Origin: Streptosporangiaceae bacterium
Lineage (GTDB): Bacteria > Actinomycetota > Actinomycetes > Streptosporangiales > Streptosporangiaceae
Reading direction: 5' to 3'
Assembly: GCA_030043395.1 (NCBI GenBank)
Contig: JASHXW010000084.1
Location: 1 to 6,762 of the forward strand
DNA: 6,762 bases
Both the position numbers and the translations under genes were made by a program. Below the pieces are notes generated by a model. That model ran no database searches and had not been told where the DNA came from. It worked only from the letters and a program-made list of their open reading frames with translations. Within the stretch, counting starts at the first letter, position 1; each line of letters begins with the position of its first letter. Positions 1 through 5,331 of this stretch are shown piece after piece.

Positions 1-526
1 CCGTCCGCAGCTTCGGCCGGTAGCCATGCTGTTTGGCGATAGCGACCGGCTCGTTGGCCCGCCTAGGGTCGGCGAGAGCGCTGAGCGGGATTTCGATGTA
101 GCCGGCCGCCGCGGCGAGTGGCACGGCGTCCAGGGCGGCGGCCACCTCCGAGACCGCCTCGGCTGGATCGGCGTCCTTGGCCGCGGCAACCTCGATCGCG
201 CGCAGCCTGAGGCGGGGATCGGCCGCGACGGCGTCAGTGGCCGCGGAGATCGCGGCGGCACCACCGGTGACGACCAGCGACAGATCGATCCAGGCAAGAT
301 TCGCGCTGGTCAGTGCCATGCCAAGGTCGGCAATTCCGGTTTCCGGGCAGACGAATGGTCCGGTGAAATCGCTGAACCACGCGGATTCGTGCTTGGCATG
401 CGCCCGGACAGCCTCGCGCATCGGCAGCTTGGCAGGCGGAAACAGGGAGGCGTCGTCGAGCAGGCCGTTGAAGAGACTGCGTTGCTGGTCGGCCGTCAGG
501 CCCTCCGGATCCGCGTTCGCGCTCAC
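1..526 (-). CDS. Conserved protein of unknown function, partial (C-terminus outside window)
   Basis: The frame starts at a GTG on the minus strand (524-526) and stays open to the left edge: 175 complete codons with strongly G/C-biased third positions, so it is truncated at its 3' end. The GTG overlaps the TGA of the upstream membrane-protein gene (GTGA), so the two are probably translationally coupled; no good Shine-Dalgarno lies immediately before it. The visible protein begins VSANADPEGLTADQQ and carries a distinctive segment, LLDDASLFPPAKLPM, at about residues 22-36. An aromatic stretch around residues 50-60 (WFSDFTGPFVC) follows, then alternating Ala-rich helices and hydrophobic strands, then YIEIPL at about 144 and a KLRT segment at the edge. 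The strand/helix alternation suggests a soluble alpha/beta protein; there is no signal peptide or membrane segment. I recall similar LLDDA-x-FPP openings in uncharacterised actinobacterial proteins but can name no family. Function unknown; confident that it is a real gene. Confidence 0.85.
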   Translation of the reverse strand, partial: MSANADPEGLTADQQRSLFNGLLDDASLFPPAKLPMREAVRAHAKHESAWFSDFTGPFVCPETGIADLGMALTSANLAWIDLSLVVTGGAAAISAATDAVAADPRLRLRAIEVAAAKDADPAEAVSEVAAALDAVPLAAAAGYIEIPLSALADPRRANEPVAIAKQHGYRPKLRT

Positions 527-1467
527 CAGAACATTGTCTGACGACCGGCTCGATGGGCGCGCGCAGGTTCCTCCGCCGAGGCCGAGGCTTCACTTTCGGA
601 CCCATGCGGCTCGCCGTTGGCAGCTGACGTAGCGGTGGCGGGCGGTGATGGAGGATCACCAAGCGGTGTGTCGTGCGTTCTAGATGGAGACTGACCTTCA
701 GCAACGTCTGCCCGACGGGATGAAGCGGCCATTTCTGCCTCGTCGATGACGGACTCCGAGCGCAGCCTGTTGTCGTAGGCCTCCTTGCCGCCGCGGACGC
801 CCAGCAGCCGTCGGCTCCAGATCAGGTACGCGACGAGGAGCAGGTTGAGGATGAGCAAGATGATCTTGGTGATCGTGACTGAGTTGGTGAGCTCGTAGAT
901 CTCGACCGGCAGTCCGAGCGATGTCACGATCATCGCGAAGTACTCGCCCCAGCGCTTGGCCTGCCACAGCGCGAACGACTCCACCGCGGACAGGACCGCA
1001 AGCGCCGTGATGGCGCTGGCGATGGCCGTGAGCTTCGTCGGGCTGATGTTCAGCAGATGATGCAGCTCGTGAACTAGCGATTTGTTGACATTGAAGCCAA
1101 GCTCCTGGAACAGCGACCTGACGATCGGCAGGTCCTTGTCGAACGCTTGGATCAGCGTCAGCCGTGCGCTCGCGAACTTCCAGAGCCCGACCGCGACTGT
1201 CCCGTACAGCAGGACGCGGATCGCGCGCTCGACCGCGAACAGCTTCAGGATGAAGTCGCCCCTGATCTGGTCTCCGCGCTTGACGGTGGGGGCGCTCGCC
1301 GCCGGACCGCTGCCGTCGGGATCGCCGGGGACGTAGGTCCCGCACCGCAGGCACTGCCACAGCTCGCCCGACCCGGTGCTGGCGCCCATCTGCTCGCGCA
1401 GATGCGGCTCGTCCGGGGCATAGGTGATGTGCCCGGCGCGCCCGCAGCGGTACAGGCTCCAGTCCAT
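523..1467 (-). CDS. DUF2127-family membrane protein with N-terminal zinc-ribbon-like segment
   Basis: The 314-residue product begins with ATG at 1465-1467. Residues 1-45 hold C8, H13, C39 and C42 (an R-C-G-R-A-G-H element and a C-L-R-C knuckle), spaced like a small CCHC-type zinc ribbon. Residues 68-225 match the general pattern of the DUF2127 predicted membrane proteins: hydrophobic segments at about 72-98, 147-168, 175-192 and 199-218, ending in the RRLLGVRGG element. Residues about 228-314 are a hydrophilic, Ser/Ala/Glu/Pro-rich tail, probably disordered and cytoplasmic. No catalytic residues are recognisable and the family has no established biochemical role. A zinc ribbon on a membrane protein could bind a protein or nucleic acid partner; that is inference. 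It is the first gene of a two-gene unit with the downstream unknown gene (GTGA overlap). The start has no clear Shine-Dalgarno but sits 6 nt after a TAGGCT -10-like hexamer, consistent with a leaderless transcript. Confidence 0.9.
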   Translation of the reverse strand: MDWSLYRCGRAGHITYAPDEPHLREQMGASTGSGELWQCLRCGTYVPGDPDGSGPAASAPTVKRGDQIRGDFILKLFAVERAIRVLLYGTVAVGLWKFASARLTLIQAFDKDLPIVRSLFQELGFNVNKSLVHELHHLLNISPTKLTAIASAITALAVLSAVESFALWQAKRWGEYFAMIVTSLGLPVEIYELTNSVTITKIILLILNLLLVAYLIWSRRLLGVRGGKEAYDNRLRSESVIDEAEMAASSRRADVAEGQSPSRTHDTPLGDPPSPPATATSAANGEPHGSESEASASAEEPARAHRAGRQTMFW

Positions 1468-1473
1468 GTGCCG

Positions 1474-1479
1474 AGCCTA
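1474..1479 (-). promoter_or_regulatory. Candidate leaderless -10 element for the DUF2127 gene
   Basis: On the minus strand TAGGCT (TANNNT) is followed by 6 nt and then the ATG at 1465-1467. This is the geometry of actinobacterial leaderless transcripts, where transcription starts at or next to the start codon. No convincing -35 hexamer lies 16-19 nt upstream. The absence of a Shine-Dalgarno before the ATG agrees with leaderless initiation. Confidence 0.4.
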
Positions 1480-1510
1480 CGGTAACCGCGCTGTGATCTG
1501 ATCGTTACCG
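1480..1510. promoter_or_regulatory. Inverted repeat CGGTAAC-N17-GTTACCG, candidate operator
   Basis: Perfect 7-bp arms at 1480-1486 and 1504-1510 are separated by 17 bp, with arm centres 24 bp apart, a little over two helical turns. The left arm directly abuts the TAGGCT element of the DUF2127 promoter, and the right arm lies about where the -35 region would be. A dimeric repressor bound here would block that promoter. No matching regulator gene is visible, so the operator role is inferred from symmetry and position only. Confidence 0.35.
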
Positions 1511-1529
1511 GCCGTCGCGCCCAGGCGGA

Positions 1530-1547
1530 GCCGGCGCTGGCGCCGGC
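1530..1547. repeat. Perfect GC-rich palindrome GCCGGCGC-TG-GCGCCGGC
   Basis: Eight-base arms with a 2-bp centre lie in the middle of the divergent intergenic region, between the two candidate promoters. In RNA it could fold as a 7-bp stem with a CTGG loop. It has no U-tract and lies upstream of both genes, so a terminator role is unlikely; it may be an operator or chance symmetry in GC-rich DNA. Confidence 0.4.
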
Positions 1548-1597
1548 AGCAAGCGCCGCACTTCAGCGAGTGCCCCTGCCTGGGGGAGCGCTGCCCG

Positions 1598-1603
1598 TAC
1601 CCT
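1598..1603 (+). promoter_or_regulatory. Candidate leaderless -10 element for the nitroreductase gene
   Basis: TACCCT (TANNNT) is followed by GGCCGG and then the ATG at 1610-1612. The 6-nt spacing mirrors the element for the divergent gene. The bases before this ATG show no Shine-Dalgarno match, which favours leaderless initiation. No clear -35 is visible upstream. Confidence 0.4.
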
Positions 1604-1609
1604 GGCCGG

Positions 1610-2221
1610 ATGGACTTCTCAGATGTCATCAGGAAAAGACGGATGGTTCGGGCGTTCACCGGCGAGCCGCTCGGCCAGGACTCGGTGGAGCGCGTGCTCG
1701 CGGCCGCGAATCGCGCGCCGTCGGCGGGCTTCAGCCAGGGGTACGCGCTGCTCGTGCTTGACCAGCCCGACCAGCTCGGCCCGTTCTGGCAGCTGATGGC
1801 GACCTACGGCGACGACGAGCCTTCCGACGGCCCGGCGATGGACCCGCTGACCAAGGCGCCGCTCGTGGTCGTCCCGCTCTCCTGCAAGGACATCTACCTG
1901 GACAGGTACGCGCGGCCGGACAAGGGATGGACGGACCGCGATGAGTCGCACTGGCCAGTGCCCTACTGGGACATCGACACCGGCTTCATGGCCCTGCTGA
2001 TGCTGCTCGCGGCGGTGGACGAGGGCCTGGGAGCGCTGTTCTTCGGCATACCGCCCGTGCTGATCGGGAAGTTCCGCGAGTTGTTTGGGGTCCCAGGGCA
2101 GTACCTGCCGATCGGGGCAGTCGCGATCGGGCATCCCGATCCCGCTTCGGACAAGGGCGGCTCGTCGCGCGTGATCAAGCGCAGATCCCTGGACGAGCTG
2201 GTGCACCGCGGGCGCTGGTGA
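1610..2221 (+). CDS. Nitroreductase-family FMN-dependent oxidoreductase
   Basis: The 203-residue product has a typical length for a single-domain nitroreductase. Evidence in order: the N-terminal FMN-phosphate-binding stretch VIRKRRMVRAFTGEP (about 6-20), with the R-R-x-x-R-x-F pattern; the RAPSAGFSQGY segment (about 35-45), matching the family's A-P-S-x-x-N/x-Q region that contacts the flavin; and the GLGALFFGIPP segment (about 139-149), matching the conserved G-L-G-x-x-x-x-G near the C-terminus. Such proteins form FMN-bound dimers that reduce nitroaromatics, quinones, enones or flavins with NAD(P)H. The substrate here is not predictable; the Trp/Tyr-rich stretch between about 107 and 125 probably shapes a subgroup-specific pocket. 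There is no signal peptide, so it is cytoplasmic. It is transcribed alone, divergent from the DUF2127 gene and convergent with the ABC-like gene, with 3 bp between the two stop codons. Confidence 0.9.
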   Translation: MDFSDVIRKRRMVRAFTGEPLGQDSVERVLAAANRAPSAGFSQGYALLVLDQPDQLGPFWQLMATYGDDEPSDGPAMDPLTKAPLVVVPLSCKDIYLDRYARPDKGWTDRDESHWPVPYWDIDTGFMALLMLLAAVDEGLGALFFGIPPVLIGKFRELFGVPGQYLPIGAVAIGHPDPASDKGGSSRVIKRRSLDELVHRGRW

Positions 2222-2224
2222 TCG

Positions 2225-2977
2225 TCAGTCGAAGTAAACCGCCATCGCGTCGGCTGGGCCGCCAGCCTGGTCGTCGCGGTGGTCGCGCGTGCGGCCGATC
2301 AAGATCCCGCGTGCCAGGGTGGCGACCTGCTCGCAGACAAGCGGGAGCGTGCCGGGCTCCTCGCTGAAGGCGATCACGGCAGTGTCCCGTTCGAAGTCGC
2401 GGATGGCGTCCGCCATCACGGCCCGGTCGCGCGCGGACAGGTGATCGAGCAGCCCCTCGACGAGCAGCAGCTTCGGCTGGTGCACGCACGCCGCCGCGAG
2501 CCTGGCCTTGCGCGCTATCAGGTTTGGCGCCGCGTTGAGCGGCACTTGAGACCATGGCGCGAGCCCCAGCCGGTCGAGTATCGCCGCGACCAGCAGGCCC
2601 CGGTCCGATCCTGGCTGGCCCGAGCGCCGGGCGGCGCGCTCGACGTGGCGCCGGATGCTGGCTGACGCCATCGGCGGGGCGCCGCGGCTGGCCGTCCCTA
2701 CCTGCCGCCTGGCTGCTGCGCGGCCCGATGCGGTCGTCATGTCATACCCGAGGACGCGCAGGTTGCCGCACGATGGCGCGATGCGGCCGGCCAGCACCTC
2801 GACGAGCGCCGCTGATGATGGCGACCGCGACGTCACGATGCCCATGGTGGCACTGCCCAGATCGGAGCGTTCGAGCCGGAAACTGACGAGCCGCAGAACC
2901 CAGCCACCTGGGTGCCGGACGCCGACACCGGCGGCTACTACCGGAGCGATAGCGGTTACGGCGTGACCGGACTCCAC
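2225..2977 (-). CDS. Degenerate ABC-transporter ATPase-like protein (probable pseudo-NBD)
   Basis: The 250-residue product starts at GTG 2975-2977, preceded by GAGGGGG 4 nt upstream. Its layout follows an ABC nucleotide-binding domain: a first strand with GGWVLRLVSFRLE (24-36); TSRSPSSAALVEVLAG (49-64) where a Walker A GxxGxGKST is expected, without the Lys or Gly pattern; GRIAPSCGNLRVLGYDM (64-80), a good match to the conserved strand after Walker A; a Q-loop region at about 92-112; PLNAAP (146-151) at the LSGGQ position; PKLLLVEG (168-175) at Walker B; and AFSEEPGTLPLVCEQVATLARG (203-224) at the switch region, lacking the switch His. The fold appears kept while ATP binding and hydrolysis are probably lost. 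The frame is intact and GC-biased, so it is not an evidently decaying gene. No permease is adjacent. It may act as a regulatory or structural partner; that is inference. Confidence 0.8.
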   Translation of the reverse strand: MESGHAVTAIAPVVAAGVGVRHPGGWVLRLVSFRLERSDLGSATMGIVTSRSPSSAALVEVLAGRIAPSCGNLRVLGYDMTTASGRAAARRQVGTASRGAPPMASASIRRHVERAARRSGQPGSDRGLLVAAILDRLGLAPWSQVPLNAAPNLIARKARLAAACVHQPKLLLVEGLLDHLSARDRAVMADAIRDFERDTAVIAFSEEPGTLPLVCEQVATLARGILIGRTRDHRDDQAGGPADAMAVYFD

Positions 2978-3163
2978 ATCGCCCCCTCTGTCCTCGCCTC
3001 GGTCACGTGCGGCTAAAGCAGGTCGAGATCCTGCCGCTCTTTGTTCGAATAATCTGGGTTCAGCAGCCTAAATTGCGCTGACATAGGTCATACGCTGGTC
3101 AGGTTATCATCAGCAGATCGCCACGCTCTGTAAGCAGCATGTGACAAGCCGTGTGCGAGTTGC
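2978..3163. other. AT-richer intergenic region, likely upstream region of the ABC-like gene
   Basis: This 186-bp gap separates the SDR stop from the ABC-like start, both on the minus strand. It is visibly less GC-rich than the genes around it and shows no convincing coding frame. It should hold the ABC-like gene's promoter and any terminator of the SDR operon. Symmetries seen are TGAC-ATAG-GTCA (3079-3090), CTGAC/GTCAG arms (3078-3082 and 3098-3102) and GCAGG/CCTGC (3018-3034). All are short and none has a terminator-like U-tract. I could not pick a confident -35/-10 pair. Confidence 0.4.
2982..2988 (-). promoter_or_regulatory. Ribosome binding site supporting the GTG start of the ABC-like gene
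   Basis: On the minus strand GAGGGGG lies 4 nt before the GTG at 2975-2977. The spacing is slightly short but usable. It favours this GTG over internal starts such as the Met at residue 45, which would remove the conserved first strand. Confidence 0.45.
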
Positions 3164-3937
3164 CTAGGCGTCGCTCAGGCTCACGCCCGCTAGGCGGGCG
3201 CAATAGCTGAGTAGTTCGTCTTGCACATTGCGATCTCGCGCAGCCCGATGCACTGCCCGTGGCTTCTGGTGGAAGAAATAGGTCCCCGTCACCTTGGCCG
3301 CAGGCTCGTCACTGACTGCGAGCCATGCCTGAGTGACCGGAGCCAGCGACAGGTCGCCGGGTGCGCCTGGGCCGCCCATCTTCGTGGCGACCCAGCCAGG
3401 CTCCACGGCGTTCGACAGCACCTGCGGCCATAGCCGGGCGACCGCGAAGGCCAGCACGGCGTCGAACAGCTTGCTGTCGGCGTAGGCCTGCGAGCCATTC
3501 CAGCGGCGGCGCTCCCACTGCGGGTCATCGAGGCTTGGATTGCCGCCGTTGTGCATCCCCGAACTCAGGTAGACCAGCCGGGCCGGACGCTCGATCAGCG
3601 CAGTGAGCACGTACGGCGCCAGCACGTTGATGGCGAACACATGGGCCAGGCCGTCTTGCGTCGTCGTGTGCGGCTCGCGATAGCCGACGGCAGCGTTGTG
3701 GATGACTGCGTCGTAGCGGCCGCCCGCGTTGGCCTGCTCTGCGACGTGCCGCATCTCGCCGATCGCCGATAGGTCTCCGACGAGGACACCAGCGGCCTCG
3801 GGCAGCGCCGCCATGGCGTCCTTCGCCCGCGACTCGTTCCGCGCGTGCAGCGTGACGGCGTGGCCCTGCGCAGCCAGCAACTGGCCTGCCATCAGTCCAA
3901 GGCCGTCCGCGGATCCGGTGATCAGTACCCGAGCCAC
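3164..3937 (-). CDS. Short-chain dehydrogenase/reductase (SDR), NAD(P)-dependent
   Basis: The 257-residue product has classical SDR length. The Rossmann strand begins right after the GTG start (3935-3937), with the cofactor motif TGSADGLG at 7-14. R33 after the second strand suggests NADP(H). D55 (GDLS) falls in the adenine-ring region, NAAVG is at 81-85, and N104 is the structural Asn. Catalytic S126 lies in YLSSGMH, with Y152 and K156 in YADSK, followed by EPGWVATKM (179-187). All four tetrad residues are present, so the enzyme should be active. The substrate is unknown; the sequence resembles the broad group of retinol-dehydrogenase/WW-oxidoreductase-like bacterial SDRs. It lies 28 nt downstream of the acyltransferase stop and is probably the last gene of the ligase-ACP-acyltransferase operon, where it could reduce or oxidise the substrate or product. 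A TAGTGT element 7 nt before the GTG and the lack of a Shine-Dalgarno allow separate leaderless transcription, so functional linkage is not assured. Confidence 0.9.
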   Translation of the reverse strand: MARVLITGSADGLGLMAGQLLAAQGHAVTLHARNESRAKDAMAALPEAAGVLVGDLSAIGEMRHVAEQANAGGRYDAVIHNAAVGYREPHTTTQDGLAHVFAINVLAPYVLTALIERPARLVYLSSGMHNGGNPSLDDPQWERRRWNGSQAYADSKLFDAVLAFAVARLWPQVLSNAVEPGWVATKMGGPGAPGDLSLAPVTQAWLAVSDEPAAKVTGTYFFHQKPRAVHRAARDRNVQDELLSYCARLAGVSLSDA

Positions 3938-3944
3938 TTCGCAA

Positions 3945-3950
3945 ACACTA
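3945..3950 (-). promoter_or_regulatory. Possible internal leaderless -10 element before the SDR gene
   Basis: On the minus strand TAGTGT (TANNNT) is followed by 7 nt and then the SDR GTG. No Shine-Dalgarno precedes that GTG. The -35 candidate (TCGGAC, 18 nt upstream) is poor. If functional, the SDR would also be expressed independently of the upstream genes. Confidence 0.25.
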
Positions 3951-3965
3951 GCCAGCCAGCCGGTG

Positions 3966-5015
3966 TCAGTCCGAGGTGACTACGTCATCGGGCACGCGGT
4001 CAGTCGGCATCACGCTGAAGGCAGGTGACGGGCTCGCGGGCGCTGGGCTAGCATCTGCGGCAGGGATAAGCCCGAACGTCACCAGATCAGCAGTGCTCGC
4101 CCAGCAAACCCAGTGCGCGGGGTTCTTCTCGATGGCGGCGCTCACTGCGGCGGCGCAGCGTTCGAAGGCTCCGGCGGTGTCTGCGCCCACCGGCAGCGGC
4201 GCGGAGATCTCCAGCACTTGGTGGTGATAGTCCGCGGAACGGTACATGAAGGCCATGAGCACTGGAGCGCCGGTCAGCTGGGCCAGCGTGGTGACGCCAG
4301 GCAGCAACTTGCACTTGTGCCCGAGGAAGGGAACCTCGACGGCCCGGGCCATGTCGGCGGACAGGGGCGGAGCGTCGATGGCGATCGTCACTACCTCGCC
4401 GTCCTTCAGCGCAGCAGCTGCCTGCGCGGCGACCTGGAACCTGCCGCGCCACGGTTCGATGTTCGGGCGCTTGCGGTGCCGTTGCAGTGGCCCGGCATAG
4501 ACGAGCTCCCAGAACCGGCGCTCGGCTGAAGACATGCCTGCCGTGTACTTGTGCTGCCAGCGCCCGATAGTCGTGACGGGCAGGCCGATGGCACCGAGTA
4601 GCGAGAAGGCGCAGTCGAAGGAACCGAAGTGCCCTGAGCACACGATCGCGCCTTTGCCCGACGCAAGCGCGGACTGGAGCAGGTCGAGTCCCCGGATCTC
4701 GACCATAGTTCGCAACCGCTGCCCATCCCGCCGCAGCCGCATCACGTCGACCGCATTGCAGGAGGCGAGCCGGAACCAGTCTGTAGTTGCCTGCTCAAGC
4801 GCGGCGGGGCTGAGCCCATCTCCCAGAACTCGTCGCATGTTCGCGGCGACCTCGGCGCGCTTGGCTGGCTGCCTCTTCTGCAGCCAGTCAGCGCGGCGGC
4901 ACGCCGCGCGGTAGCCGAGGCTGGCCGGAAGGCGAGCCAGCAGCGGCGCGGTGACAGCCCAGTACGCTACGCCTTCCCCATGGTGGAGCAGTCTCAGCGC
5001 GCGGCTGTCAGCCAT
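3966..5015 (-). CDS. LpxL/HtrB-like lysophospholipid acyltransferase-family protein
   Basis: The 349-residue product starts at ATG 5013-5015. The frame is open further upstream, but the added sequence would read antisense-like junk across the ACP and ligase genes. Evidence in order: an amphipathic N-terminus like LpxL/HtrB and PatA proteins (1-65, with the R-A-E-V-A-A-N-M-R-R-V-L-G element); SGHFGSFD at 127-134, giving the catalytic H-x4-D motif (H129, D134); GEVVTIAIDAP at 206-216 and EVPFLGHKCKLLPGV at 227-241, the substrate-binding block; then TGAPVLMAFMYR (248-259). The C-terminal 30 residues are a Pro/Ser/Ala-rich tail. Family members transfer an acyl group from acyl-ACP or acyl-CoA to a lipid or sugar acceptor at the inner membrane face. 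The gene overlaps the ACP gene by 8 nt, which points to that ACP as donor. Actinobacteria make no lipid A, so the acceptor is something else, such as a glycolipid or a specialised metabolite; this is inference. Confidence 0.88.
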   Translation of the reverse strand: MADSRALRLLHHGEGVAYWAVTAPLLARLPASLGYRAACRRADWLQKRQPAKRAEVAANMRRVLGDGLSPAALEQATTDWFRLASCNAVDVMRLRRDGQRLRTMVEIRGLDLLQSALASGKGAIVCSGHFGSFDCAFSLLGAIGLPVTTIGRWQHKYTAGMSSAERRFWELVYAGPLQRHRKRPNIEPWRGRFQVAAQAAAALKDGEVVTIAIDAPPLSADMARAVEVPFLGHKCKLLPGVTTLAQLTGAPVLMAFMYRSADYHHQVLEISAPLPVGADTAGAFERCAAAVSAAIEKNPAHWVCWASTADLVTFGLIPAADASPAPASPSPAFSVMPTDRVPDDVVTSD

Positions 5016-5271
5016 GCGCGGCGCCCTGCCTTCCTGGCTCGCGGGTGTGGAGGTAGGCGCAGATGGCATCGACGCTGGCGAAGTTCTCTGGCAGGAGGTC
5101 GCCGTCACCCACCGTGATCCCGAATCGCTCCTCCACGAACACGACGAGCCTGAGCAGGCTGAGCGAGTCCAGGATGCCGGTGTCCAGCAGTTGCGTCTGG
5201 TCCGACAGTGGCAGCAGCGCCGCGTCCTGAATGATTTCCTTGCTGATGTAGTCGTTGATGATCGCTTCCAT
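5008..5271 (-). CDS. Discrete acyl/peptidyl carrier protein
   Basis: The 87-residue product is a stand-alone carrier protein. The phosphopantetheine attachment motif is at DTGILDSLSLLRL (30-42), with Ser36 in the D-S-L triad. It is followed by the typical helix and loop (FVEERFGITV, about 45-54) and the third helix region (LLPENFASVDAICAYL, about 59-74). The C-terminus (HTREPGRQGAAHG) is a short flexible tail. Ser36 must be modified by a phosphopantetheinyl transferase encoded elsewhere. The length and the I-L-D-S-L motif resemble carriers served by stand-alone adenylation enzymes, including DltC-type proteins. It lies 60 nt downstream of the adenylation-enzyme stop, and its own stop codon lies inside the acyltransferase start region (8-nt overlap). 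This suggests that it takes its cargo from the first enzyme and hands it to the second. Confidence 0.93.
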   Translation of the reverse strand: MEAIINDYISKEIIQDAALLPLSDQTQLLDTGILDSLSLLRLVVFVEERFGITVGDGDLLPENFASVDAICAYLHTREPGRQGAAHG

Positions 5272-5277
5272 CGGAGG

Positions 5278-5283
5278 TCCTTT
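5278..5283 (-). promoter_or_regulatory. Shine-Dalgarno for the ACP gene
   Basis: On the minus strand AAAGGA lies 6 nt before the ATG at 5269-5271, within the 60-nt gap after the ligase stop. It fixes the ACP start and shows that the ACP is translated independently rather than by stop-start coupling. Confidence 0.6.
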
Positions 5284-5331
5284 CGGTGAAGTGGCTGCCA
5301 GGTCGGCTGGCTGTCGAAGGCTGGGTACGGG

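Noticed and set aside
26..541. Long plus-strand open frame of 171 codons
   Set aside because: It is antisense to the GTG-initiated minus-strand gene. Its translation is Gly/Arg-rich with no domain pattern, as expected for a shadow in GC-rich DNA.
1492..1508. CRP-like half site TGTGATCTGATCGTTAC
   Set aside because: Only the left half (TGTGA) matches; the right half lacks TCACA, so a CRP-type site is not supported.
1573..1585. CCCC-TGCCT-GGGG symmetry before the nitroreductase
   Set aside because: Four-base homopolymer arms are expected often by chance in such GC-rich DNA.
3018..3034. GCAGG-N7-CCTGC hairpin as a terminator for the SDR operon
   Set aside because: The stem is only 5 bp, it lies 130 bp past the stop, and there is no U-tract on the minus strand.
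3525..3944. Alternate-frame 139-codon minus-strand ORF and several similar ORFs within the SDR gene
   Set aside because: They overlap a gene with an intact SDR catalytic tetrad and have Arg-rich, low-complexity translations typical of out-of-frame reading.
4087..4641. 184-codon minus-strand ORF inside the acyltransferase gene
   Set aside because: It is out of frame with the H-x4-D acyltransferase, Arg-rich and without recognisable motifs.
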